Below are positions 22,080 through 32,760 of a stretch of DNA of 64,000 nt, piece by piece. A program made the translations under genes and the position numbers. The notes beneath the pieces were generated by a model. It was not told where the DNA came from, searched no databases, and saw nothing but the letters and a program-made list of their open reading frames with translations. The DNA comes from Leptodontidium sp. MPI-SDFR-AT-0119 (taxonomy: Eukaryota; Ascomycota; Leotiomycetes; Helotiales; Leptodontidiaceae), in contig JAHLEZ010000017.1 in assembly GCA_020726505.1 (NCBI GenBank), positions 1,703,623 to 1,767,622 of the forward strand, given 5' to 3'. How positions within the stretch are numbered: the first letter of the stretch is position 1; each line of letters starts with the position of its first letter.

Positions 22080-22620
22080 AAACCGGATTAGAAGAGGCAT
22101 AAGTATACGGCTGCCGACATATAGAATTCTTGTGCACAGTATAAGGACTAACTTAATAGATATAGAGAAGTTCGACGAGATTAAGGCTAAGCTCTTACAC
22201 GATAATAGACTGTTTATACTTAATACAGACATTAAATACATTAAATAATTATTAAAAGTAGCGAGTATAAAGTCAGCTTTGACTATTATCGTCGAGTTCA
22301 CTAATCTAGAAGACGCAAACAAGATCATCGACGAAGGTCTCATTTGGCAAGGCGAGGCTTTTCAATGTGCGAGGCTTTTTAATGTGAGAGATACGACAGA
22401 TAGTGCCGACTAAAGTAATACTATAAGTGTCAAAAATACGGCCACATAAGAACCTAGTGCAAAGCGAGCACAGTATGTGGCTATTATACAGAACCGCACA
22501 GCTCAAAAGATTGCCCCACTAAGGTCGACAAGTCCGCTATAAGGAAATACGCTATATATAAGGGAGTACACAAGGCGTAGAATAATCAATGTCCTGTCTA
22601 AAAGGTCGAGTTAAGTAAAG
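22080..22620 (+). pseudogene. LINE ORF1 C-terminal part with CCHC knuckles
   Basis: Readable plus-strand segments include L-E-D-A-N-K-I-I-D-E-G-L-I-W and then Cys-rich knuckles: C-Q-K-Y-G-H-I followed by C-K, C-G-Y-Y-T-E-P-H-S-S-K-D-C and a third partial Cys-rich motif, in a shifted frame. ORF1 products of Tad-like LINEs bind element RNA through such knuckles. Frameshifts and a Cys-to-Tyr change (TGC to TAT/TAC type) show decay. Confidence 0.7.
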
Positions 22621-23059
22621 TAAAAGCTATATATAATACTTAATAATTATACTATTTTGTCCTATTAACGAAGGAGAAGCTACTAATAAAACACACGATT
22701 ATTAATACTACGCCAATAGAAGCGGCATTAATAATAAATATAACCTAGAGAGGCAAGACAAGTGTTACTACGGCAAAGCTATTATTACTAACGCTAATAA
22801 TACTACTAAGCAGACAGAACTCTAAGAGTAAGTCCCTAACAAAAGGAAGAGCCCTAAAGAGGATCTACTTAAGAAACGGGCTCGGTAATATATAAGATAA
22901 AAACGAGGACACAATTATAGTCAAGGACAACTAAAAACCGCGGAGGCTACACGTGCTTTTAAGACGAGCACTAGAGTTAATTATAACAAACTCACTACTT
23001 AATTCTTAATAAAGTACAAATAAATAATAAACTACGGCGAAGAAGGTATAAAGATCTTA

Positions 23060-23605
23060 TAATATAACATTATAAAGTCGAGGGACGTAATTATAGTAAC
23101 ATTACTACGCAACCTAAGGATCTAAGAGTACGATATTCTAACACTCCAAGAACTATAAAGGAACTCCTTTATCTCGACGACCCACAACCTAATCACACAC
23201 TCTTTTTATCTCTACTTCCCTAACGACAGTAGAGAAGCACCCGCGAGAGTTTATTTCTTTATTAATAAGAGAATAGACTTAAATAAGTAGAGATTTATAA
23301 ATAATACACGAGACTTAAGTACACTTGAAATCACGACAATAAGCCTAACTATAAAGGCAATAACAAAGTTCTATATATATAACGTATATAACCCCCCGAG
23401 ATCGTTAAACTACAAGATAAGTTACTTACTACACTTTAAAACGGCACTCTCTGTTTACTAAGAAAAAGAACAAATTATCTTAGGTGATTTCAACTTACAT
23501 TACGAACTTTAAGGCGGCCTTACAGTACGAGAAAGAGATCTAGAATTAGACGACTTAATTAATCTCGTCGAAGATTTTTAACTTAGTAATCTCTTACTAA
23601 CTAGT
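23060..23605 (+). pseudogene. LINE ORF2 endonuclease domain, N-terminal half
   Basis: The endonuclease relic shows the G-D-F-N-L-H motif (GGT at 23483) and the downstream E-L-x-G-G and D-L-I-N-L-V-E-D-F segments. Its frame ends at ...N-L-L-L-T-S at 23605 and resumes at 50338 with T-I-T-Y-N-D-K-N, in register once the copia insertion and one CTAGT are removed. Family EN domains end with an S-D-H-x-P-I block, here S-D-Y-L-P-I near 50455. Confidence 0.75.
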
Positions 23606-23770
23606 TGTCGTGCACCAGGACTAGCAGGGCCTACGGTAGTCGCTAGAACTAACCAAAAGCTGCTTATGTAACTAGATCTCTGGAGCTCTCGTATAGCTAG
23701 GGAGCTACCCCTTTACTTTATAATTCAAGACTTTCAAACTACCTAAAGCTCCTCCCTACAGTACTCGACA
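23606..23770 (+). repeat. 5' LTR of copia element
   Basis: 165 bp, begins TGTCGTGCACCAGG and ends GTACTCGACA. It matches the 3' LTR at 50168-50332 in full length, with transition differences. The preceding CTAGT is repeated after the 3' LTR. Confidence 0.93.
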
Positions 23771-25204
23771 GTTAAGAGCCACACTGCCTCGTTCCACGAG
23801 CTACTAAATACGTACTAGACGGTACCGTAGGTCGAGAAGGAAGCGTAAGTAAGTATTAAGAGACACTTATATTACTACTTAGAAACCTCTTCAAAAGTTC
23901 CCCTCAATCGACTAATAACTCCTCTAAAGCGACAGTATTAATATGTCCTCCTCTTAAGACAAATCTATTAATAAAGACGACGCTCTCTTAAGCCAGCGAA
24001 AACAATAGCCACAGTAATAGACGCGTTTCTAGTACTATACTAAACTTAAGGGTATTTACGATTTTATTGACTTAGACGGCAAAGACGCTAAGAACTTCTT
24101 AGAGACACGACTAAGGGCTCCCGACATCGACGAATATATATAAAACAAGACAAACTAGCGCTTTATATAATAAATGGCGCAAATAAGCGACGCCGAGCGA
24201 AAAATATACTAAAAGTAGAAGTCGTTTATAAAGGAAGAGAAGAAGACCCTTATAGAGCCATAAGCGGCTACTAAACTAAGGGAGGCGTCTTTTAGCGACG
24301 TTAAGGAAGTTTAAGAAGCCCGCACTAAAGAGTTCCAGAACAAGCTCGCTTAATAGACGATACTTAGTACTAGGTATTAGTACCTCTTTAATTAAGTTAA
24401 CAGCACCGTTAGTAGCTCGATTCTTACTGACGCTATTAACGATAATAAGTCAAAGGGCTAAACTAGCCTATGAGCGTTAATTAAATTAATTAAACGAGAC
24501 CTCGCTCCCTTAGACGCCTTTATACTCTTATTAGTTATCTTAAACTACTAAGAGGCACTCGTAAACACGTCAGGCATAAGAAGAAGAGGAAAGATAGACC
24601 CTTAGGCGTAGTACAAGATATAGCAGAAACATTACTATCTTACTAAAGCGTATAACATTTCTAAGATTAAGGGCGTCTTAAGTATTAAAGACTTTCTCTC
24701 CGTAATATTAGTTTACGCCGAAACATAAGCTACATAAGCTTCTGCCGACGTAATAAGAGACAATACCCTCAGTCGACTACACCACATAACGCTTAAAGAG
24801 TACGGCCTTATATTCGGAGCTATATTAGAGGAATATTATAAGACGGGACATAAGAGTGGAAAGACGCCTAATAAGTTATATGCGTTTCTTAGTAGTTAAT
24901 TTAATACTTTAGTCGGCTCAGGCGGCTCTAGGAGACGCTCCGGCTTAAATCTAAGGAGCTTATTACGATTAAACCGTAGTAATAGGAAGTGCCTTTACAA
25001 AAATACTTATTAGAACAACGGGATTAAGTATTAAAGAGTTAAGTACGCCTACGACGGCGGCTGCGTAAACAAGTTAAGGAGCCGCCCAAACGACGACGAA
25101 ATTAAGAGGATCCGCGAGGCTATTAACACGCTCGAATTCGCGACCTTACAAAAAGAAATCGCTAAAGAAGGTTAAAAAAAGCTCCCGGTTACTTAAATCA
25201 CTAG
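23771..25204 (+). pseudogene. Copia gag region, RIP'd
   Basis: The internal region between the 5' LTR and the nested insertion is the expected position of gag. Coding-like stretches exist in plus frames (for example around 24070-24300 and 24590-24700) but are broken by stops and probable frameshifts. I cannot identify a clear gag motif, so the assignment is positional. Confidence 0.4.
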
Positions 25205-25209
25205 AACTG

Positions 25210-25372
25210 TGTCGTACAGGCACGGGCCTACGGCACTATGGCGCTGCTGAGTCAGCCAGCCCCTATTCGTGTATGTAGTCAGTTACTCCTTACGAGCCTC
25301 CTTTTACAGAATTTAGACGACTTGATCACTACTTTGAAAGCACCCTACTTTATGCTTTACTTTTATACTACA
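25210..25372 (+). repeat. LTR 1 of tandem element
   Basis: 163 bp, begins TGTCGTACAGGCACGGGCC and ends TTTATACTACA. Same family as the solo LTR at 6810-6972. Confidence 0.94.
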
Positions 25373-25850
25373 GTTATAAGCCCCGTTAGCGTAGTAGTTA
25401 AAAGCTACACTTCCCTGCGCCTTTATAGACTGCTTTTTATAGTTTTTTTTTAGCCTTTTCTTTTCTGAGGGGCAGTCGGTAACCGAACTATTAAGCTTAT
25501 AGTCGGGCCGGTTTAATAATTATTTATGCCTTTTTAGGCTAGTTTATGTCGCGCGGGTTAGCGTGACGTTAGGGTATTTACGAATACGGGAACGGATATA
25601 GACAAACCACGGGTGCACGTGTACTAAATTAACCTCTTACGTTATAAGCACTTAAGAGCGCGCTATATTTACGTTACTGTCCTTAGCTCTTTTACCTTAA
25701 GTACACGTCACGAGACTAAAACGTGATCTAAGTGTCAGAGGTTAGCTTAATTAGTTGACCTCTGGGGGGTGTGTCGTATAGAAATCACGTGCTCGCTTTA
25801 GAATAAAGGTTATATATTGTAATCTATAGTTTAATAACTATAAGCCTGTT

Positions 25851-25874
25851 TTTACACTACAGTTATAAGCCCCG
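25851..25874 (+). repeat. Internal copy of the LTR/internal junction
   Basis: The sequence ACTACAGTTATAAGCCCCG at the LTR 1 end (about 25367-25385) recurs here about 490 bp inside the unit, and again in unit 2 near 28313. It looks like a duplicated end, pointing to an old rearrangement fixed before the unit was tandemly duplicated. Confidence 0.65.
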
Positions 25875-25899
25875 CGCTTCGCGCAAGCTGTTGATTTAA

Positions 25900-27150
25900 T
25901 TAAGTGAGCCTTTAAAGGGAGAAGTGCCTTTTTAAAAGAGCGGTGTGTTAATCTCCCTTACCTAGAAAACACGACAGGACTCTTATAATAACACCTTTTA
26001 AAGCCTTAATACGACTGAGCTTACTTCTCCTTAACGCACCTTAATATACCTTTGGCTGCTCTCATTATAGCCTTAGACGCCTTCGCTAGCGCCACATTAA
26101 TTTAGCTCTCTATTGATAAACACTCTTTTCCTTTATAAGTAACTAAGCTTAAAGCTCAAGCTATAACCGTAGGCGCGTGGAGTCAAGTCGACCTTAATAG
26201 ACTAGATGCTCCGCATACGGCATTAGTTGAGCTAAAGCTTCTTATGTTAATAGACGAGTTAATTAAGGTAGAAAATAAAGTGCGGAGATAAGCTTTAGAG
26301 GATTAAGTAGCGAACGTATTAAAGCAAAAGGGGCCCCGGCTAATATAAACGGTTACGCGATTTATAGATATTAAGGAGGAGTATACTTACTGATTACGCG
26401 AATACTAAATTTAACACTCTCGCTAGAGTACCTTAAATTCACGGTACTAGGCCTTGTGGACGTGGGTACGCTAAATAGTTCCTCTTATAATACGAGAGCC
26501 ACTTTAAGAGTAACTGATTCTTAGCGGCAAGCTCTCGTTATAAAACCTTATACGGGCTCTATAGCTAAGGTACGCCTTAATAAAGGAGGATATAAAGGAG
26601 TACGTACAGAACTAATACTTTAAGGTGCTCGTTATTACGAAGTTAGGTTCCGTTACTTTATTAAAGTGGCTCTCAAACTAGTTTCTGGCGTATTTAAGAG
26701 TAGAGGTAAAGCAGCTCCTTAAGCTAAAGGGGTTTTAATTAAAGAAGGACTTTTTAGAGGCAATAGAAAAGAAGCTAGCCCCTGAGTGGGCCTCCGAGTA
26801 ACTCAGGAAGGTTAACGAGGCTAATATAATAGGCGAGCAAATATAGTCTTTAGAAGAGTATACGCGTATCCTTTAAGTACACTTTTATCGTGTAATCGAC
26901 TCTAAAACTTCTGTCTCTTTAGTGTACGTTACCCTCAGTAGTCGACTAAATACCCCCTCTACGACTCCTTCGGCTGCTCTATAACCGTGCCCCTGCTTAG
27001 AGGCCGGCGAACGACTTTATTATTGGCCCCCTGCGGTATACGTAAAGGTAAAGTTAACTCTTATAGGCAAGAGCCTGTTTTGCCCCTTAATAGAACTCTT
27101 TAATACTTAAACGGTTACTTTTTAATAACGGCTCAAATTACTTGAGTTTA
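25900..27150 (+). pseudogene. gag-like relic, unit 1
   Basis: One plus frame reads for about 400 codons with stops almost only as TAA/TAG at Gln-like positions. The order of features fits fungal copia-type Gag: a helical region with R-Y-Q-A-L-W-T-W-V, an A-L-Q-L-R-Y-A-L-I-K-E-D segment, L-L-K-W-L and E-K-K-L-A-P-E-W-A, then a Pro/Ser-rich tail. Gag forms the particle in which element RNA is packaged. No protease, integrase or RT follows, so the unit would depend on another element for replication. Gag assignment is by pattern, without a diagnostic knuckle. Confidence 0.55.
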
Positions 27151-27664
27151 TTAAGCTTTGTGAGAAGCTCTAATAGAAGGGCTAGTTAGCCGCTGAGAGC
27201 GCAACTTTAGATATAAAGTACTTTAGACACGTTAACGCCTAAGGTAGGGTTATATAGAATCTTAAGGAGCTACGTCTTTAACGACTTAAAGCCTTATAGC
27301 GTTGAAAGGCTGCCCTAGAGGCAGTGGACTGCTTACCACTGTTAGACTGGCGCTGACAGGGTAGCTCCCCCTTAGGCTATAAAGTAACGAGGTAGTGGAC
27401 TGCTCACTACTACTGGACTGGCGCTGACGGGGTCACTCCCTTTTAGGCTATATAGTAACTATTGACACTGAGAGAGTCGCTCTCCTCTTAGGTCACACAT
27501 ACACATACTCTTTTGGCCCCTTGGCGCTTTGGCTAGCCTCTGGGGGGTACGCACAACATGTAACCACTCCTTTGTTAAGCCTTATTAGCTCTCTATTTGT
27601 ATACTAGCTTTCCTAGCTTTCTCTTTTCTTCTTGTATTTGGACGTTGCTCGTAACTGGGGGGTA

Positions 27665-27827
27665 TGTCGTATAGGCACGGGCCTACGGCATCATGGCGTT
27701 GCTGAGTTAGCCAGCCCTTATTCGTGTATGTAGTCAGTTACTCCTTACGAGCCTCCTTTTATAGAATTCAGACGACTTGATTATTACTTTAAAAGCACCT
27801 TACTTTATATTTTACTTTTATACTATA
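27665..27827 (+). repeat. LTR 2 (shared central LTR) of tandem element
   Basis: 163 bp, begins TGTCGTATAGGCACGGGCC. It carries more C-to-T changes than LTR 3. It serves as 3' LTR of unit 1 and 5' LTR of unit 2. Confidence 0.94.
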
Positions 27828-28379
27828 ATTATGAGCCCCGTTAGCGTAGTGGTTAAGAGTTACACTTCCTTGCGCCTTTATAGACTGCTTTTTATAGTTT
27901 TCTTTTAGCCTTTTCTTTTTTAAGGGACAGCTAGTAACCGAACTATCGGGCTTATAGTTAGGCCGGTTTAATAATTGTCTGTGCCTTTTTAAGCTAGTTT
28001 GTGTCGCGCGGGTTAACGTGACGTTAAGGTATTTACGAATACGGGAATAGATATAAACGAACCACGAGTACACGTATACTAAATTAACCTCTTACGTTAT
28101 AAGTACTTAAGGGCGCGTTATATTTACGTTACTGTCCTTAGCTCTTTTACTTTAAGTACACGTTACGAGACTAGAATATAATCTAAGTATTAGAGGTTAA
28201 CTTAATTAACTAACCTCTAAGGGGTGTGTTATATAGAAATCACGTGCTCGCTTTAGGATAAAGGTTATATATTATAATCTGCAGTTTAATAACTGTAGGC
28301 CTGTTTTTGTATTATAGTTATAAGCCCCGCGCTTCGCGTAAGCTATTAATTTAACTAAGTGAGCCTTTAAAGGGAAAGG

Positions 28380-29740
28380 TGCCCCTTTAAAAGAGCGGTG
28401 TATTAATCTCCCTTACCCAGAAAACACGATAGGACTTTTATAATAATACCTTTTAAAGCCTTAATACGACTGAGTTTACTTCTCTTTAACGCACTTCAAT
28501 ATACCTTCGGCTGCTTTTATTATAGCCTCAGACGCCTTCGCCAGCGCTATATTAATTTAGCTCTTTACTGACAAACACTCCTTTCCTCTATAGGTAGTTG
28601 AGCTTAAAGCTTAAGTTATAACCGTAGGCGTGTGGAGTCAAGTCGACCCCGATAGACTAGATACTTTATATACGACATTAGTTAAGCTAAAGCTCCTTAT
28701 ATTAATAGACGAGCTAATTAAGGTAGAAAATAAGGTACGGAGATAAGCTTTAGAGAATTAGGCAACGGATATGTTAAAGTAAAAGGGGCCCCGGCTAATA
28801 TAAACGGTTACGCGATTCGCAGATGTTAAAGAGAAGTATACTTACTAATTACGCGAATACTAAATTTAATACTCTCGTTAAAGTACCTTAAATTCACGGT
28901 ATTAAGCCTTATGGACGTGGGTACGTTAAACGGTCCCTTTTATAATGCGAGAGCTACTTTAAGAGTAACTGATTCTTAGTGGTAAGCTCTTGTTATAAAA
29001 CTTTATATAGGCTCTATAGTTGAGGTACGCCCTAATAAAGGAGGATACAAAGGAGCACGTATAAAACTAGTACTTTAAGGTACTTACTGTTATGAAGTTA
29101 AGTTCTATTGCTTCGTTAGAGTGGCTCTTAAACTAGTTTCTGGCGTATTTAAGAGTAAAGGCAAAGTAGCTCCTTGAGCTAAAGGGGTTCTAATTAAAGA
29201 AGGACTTTTTAGAGACAGTAGAAAAGAAGCTAGCCCCTGAGTGGGCTTCTGAGTAACTTAGGAAGGCTAACGAGGCTAATATAATAAGCGAGTAAATACA
29301 GTCTTTAAAAGAGTATACGCGTATCTTTTAAGTACATTTTTATTATATAATCGACTCTAAAACTTCTGTCTTTTTAGTATACGCTACCCTCGGTAGTCGA
29401 CTAGATACCCCCTCTGCGACTCTTCTGGCTACTTTATAACCGTGCCCTTACTTAGAGGCCGGCGAACGACTTTATTGTTAGCCCCTTACAGTGTGCGTAA
29501 AGGTAGAGTTAGCTCTTATAGGCAAGAGCTTGTCTCGCCCTTTAATAGAGCTCTCTGACGCTTAAACGGTTGCTCTTTAATAACGGCTCAAATTACCTGA
29601 GTTTGTTAAGTTCTGTGAGAAGCTTTAAAAGAAGGGCTGGCTAGTCACTGAGAGTATAACTTTAGATATAAAGTACCTTAGACACGTTAACGCTTAAGGT
29701 AAGGTTATATAGAATCTTAGGGAGTTACGTCTTTAACGAC
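28380..29740 (+). pseudogene. gag-like relic, unit 2
   Basis: A second copy of the unit 1 gag relic, colinear over its whole length and differing mainly by transitions (for example GCCCCTGAGTGGGC shared, many CAA versus TAA positions). It is even more stop-rich than unit 1. The unit is interrupted further downstream by the gypsy insertion at 29851. Confidence 0.55.
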
Positions 29741-29850
29741 TTAAAGCCTTATAGCGTTGAAAGGCTGCCCTAGAGGCAGTGGACTACTCACTACTACTAG
29801 ACTGGCGCTGACGGGGTAGCTCCCTCTTAGGCTATAAAGTAACGAGGTAG

Positions 29851-30131
29851 TGTGGCGGGGACAGCCCCTGATTTCTTTTATCACATGACTGCGCTGGTCC
29901 TTCGCACATATAAGGAGCTAACACTTAACTACAGAACGTTAAGAACGTAACACTAGATATATTTTATTTATTAGAACCTTTTCCCTCCCCTCCTTTGCCG
30001 ATTTGTACTTTTTAAATATGTGATATCTTTAGATTTAATTAATTTATTATTTATAGAGCCTAGAAATCTCCTCTAGTGGCTCGCTATATACTACCCTCTT
30101 ATTATATAGATTAAGGTTCGTCCCTTTTATA
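29851..30131 (+). repeat. 5' LTR of gypsy element
   Basis: 281 bp, begins TGTGGCGGGGACAGCCCC. It ends in TTCGTCCCTTTTATA, where the 3' LTR has TTCGTCCCTTCCACA; the differences are transitions. Confidence 0.93.
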
Positions 30132-31010
30132 TATTTCTAGTGACTTACGCAGGGAGTGAGTTACTACTAGAGGAGGAACTAAGTAAGTATAATAGTGAGG
30201 CCCTTATATACTAACTTATATAGGGAGAGTCAGGAAAAACGACAATTGTCTGAACTAAGGGAGTTATTTAATTAGTTATTTCTTAGTCCTTGAGGCAAAA
30301 CGACGAATATAGAGAATGCGGACCTTTAACTTAAGGAGAACGAAGACTACTAAGGAACCAAGGAAAGTTACAAAGTAAGAGCACTTATAATACTAGAAAA
30401 TCTGTCTCCCTTAGGCCACTATTCTAATTCTATTATTCCGAGACATAGTGCTTAGCTACTTCGTACTAGTTTCTATTCTCAGCGAAGGTTTTAGTGTTTT
30501 TAGACGTAATTAGTATTCTTTAAACGCTAGGAAAAGTCGAGACTTTATAACGGAACTGAAATTGATATATTAGAGGCTTAAGCGGAGTACTGGCGAGCCT
30601 GTATTTCGGAGTGTTTGGCGAGACATAGAACTTCTAGGCTAGTCTAAAGCCTAGGTGGCTTACGCCGAGTGTTGATCTCCTTACTTTGTTTTCTTATTAT
30701 ATTTACTTTTATTGTTTTTATAATTTCCGTGTACGAGTCTTAAGCTTCAGGGCGTGTTTGTTTTAGTTTAGTAGTTATTAGTATTCGCCAGGGGCTAACT
30801 AGGGAGCACGGCCTTAAACCTTCATTAGGAGTTATTGACATTTATTTCGCTTTAAAGTAAGCGAAAGCCTATATACTTTGTGTTTTAAGGGAGGGGGTTT
30901 CCTTTATATTTCTTTAGTAATTAATACACCGTATTCTCAATTACTTTCTTATATTCTAATTAACGACACTATTAACTTACCTCACTACGACCTTCTTACG
31001 ACAACGCACG

Positions 31011-32760
31011 ATGTCGAACAACGGAAATATCGACTACAGCTACGGTAACCCTAAGATAAGTAAGTTCAGTAATATTATAATGCCCCCTGGCTCTATTTTA
31101 ATAAGAGTAACTCCTCCGTTTAGACCTAAAATTACTATTAGGCTAAGCCTTAACACTTCTATACTCTTTGAAGATACTACTTCTTAAACCTTAGAGACTT
31201 CTTAAAAGAGGAATAAGAGAAAGAAAAAAAAGCAAGGGACTAGTGGCTTTAATTTTACTAATCTTATAGGGCCACACTAATACTCCGGCCTTACTTTTAT
31301 TATAGACGACTTAAAGAACTTAAAAATCTATCTTAGTTAGCCTATACTTATCGCCGGAACTTTAAATGCCCTTATCTTTAACGGAATCGATGTCAGCAAC
31401 TACTTCCGGATTCTCGATCGATACTTTACAGCCTATATAGTTACTAATGATTAAGTCAAGAAAAAGTAAGTGGCTAAGTACGCTACTTAAGCTTATATAT
31501 AGACTATTTAGAAGCTTTTAGGCTTTAAAGAGGGTAACTATACTAGCTTCAAGGATACTGTAATTCAGGAGTACTAGCGCGATAATATAAAGCGCCGCCT
31601 ACATACTAATAGTTACCTTAACCGACTTGAGTATGACTTTAAGACTCTTATAGGAGACGGCGAGCCTACTCCCGAATAGTGCCGCGACTTCCTCCGAGTA
31701 TTTAGAGAGGTTACTATTAATTATATTAACTATAATAACCTTATTAATAAGTAAGCCTTTATGAGATTCATCTTCTCTCTTCCTTAGAATTTACGAACTA
31801 AAGTTATACGGGCTACTTTTAAGAATAATAGAACTTTAAACATTAATAACATAAACTTATTTAGAAAGATCTACTTTATTATAAAGGCCTACCTTAACTT
31901 TAAGAGGGAGCTAAGCGTTATTACTAAAGAGTAAGGCATCATTGACTGAGTATAAGGCAATACTAATAGTATTAACTTATTCGCTAAGCGCTTTGTACCT
32001 TAACTAACGACTTATATTATTCCGCCTCGTAGTAATAGACTAGTACCCTGGCACTAATCTGACTTTACTAATTACAGGGATAACTCTGCACGGGACGAGA
32101 TTTCTAAAGTACTAAAGTAACAAGACGAGGAGCTGTTTATACTTAATTTCCTCCTTACCTTAAAGAAAGTTACTAGGAACTTAAGTAGGGTTAATATAAG
32201 AGATTTAGATTTTATTATTAAAGGATTAGAACATATAAGGATTCTCGGAGCAGTAGTTCAAAGAGCCTTTAATATTAACTTCACTGCTGAGGTTAATATG
32301 TTTATGTTCTTTAAAGAGGCCTAAGAGTAAGCTGCCGTCGACTACGGTGTAGTAAATTCGAGTTCCTTAGGGTACAATAAACGTGCCAGGGATAATTATA
32401 GTTGCCGCTAGTGTATGAATCAACACTAGCTAAGTATAAGACCCCAAGAGTATTATAGCTACATAAACTAATACTATAACTATAAGAAATAGATCAGTCT
32501 TAGTATTATTTATAAAGCCGACGACACTAACTACATTTACATCGGCCTATGGCAAGAGGGGAAAAAGTCATACCCCGTCCAGTTTCTCTCGGACGGAAGG
32601 TCTAAAAGACATTACATTTTGACGCGAGTCTTAAACACTTTATATAACCTTAACCTTAAGTGACGAGTTAAAGTAATTAAAGAACTCCTTGAGGTAAGAA
32701 AAGAAGCTGCGCTTACTAGGGAAAAGGGAGATAAGGGGACATAATCTCCGACCGTTCTTA
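31011..32760 (+). pseudogene. Gypsy gag relic
   Basis: Starts at the ATG at 31011 (M-S-N-N-G-N-I-D-Y-S-Y) and stays in one frame for over 500 codons with RIP-type TAA/TAG stops. Central segments such as F-R-I-L-D-R-Y-F-T-A and C-R-D-F-L-R-V-F-R-E fit the capsid-like region of fungal gypsy Gag. A degenerate Cys motif (C-R-x-C-M-N) near 32403 may be a former zinc knuckle. Confidence 0.65.

Larger units (their letters stand above)
21230..23605 (+). mobile_element. Tad-like LINE, 5' portion
   Basis: A non-LTR retrotransposon relic in plus orientation. ORF1 ends with zinc knuckles (22395-22570), as in Tad elements. ORF2 begins with an apurinic-like endonuclease domain, with L-G-D-F-N-L-H at about 23480-23500. 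The 5' boundary is approximate, set where RIP'd sequence starts. It is cut at 23605 by the copia element (TSD CTAGT 23601-23605) and continues at 50338. Heavy TAA/TAG conversion of Gln codons indicates RIP. Confidence 0.8.

Noticed and set aside
25377..25445. tRNA-like start (GCCCCGTTAGCGTAGTAGTT) after LTR 1 and LTR 2
   Set aside because: It resembles a D-arm/A box, but no TTCGA-type T arm or acceptor pairing follows, so I do not call a tRNA or SINE.
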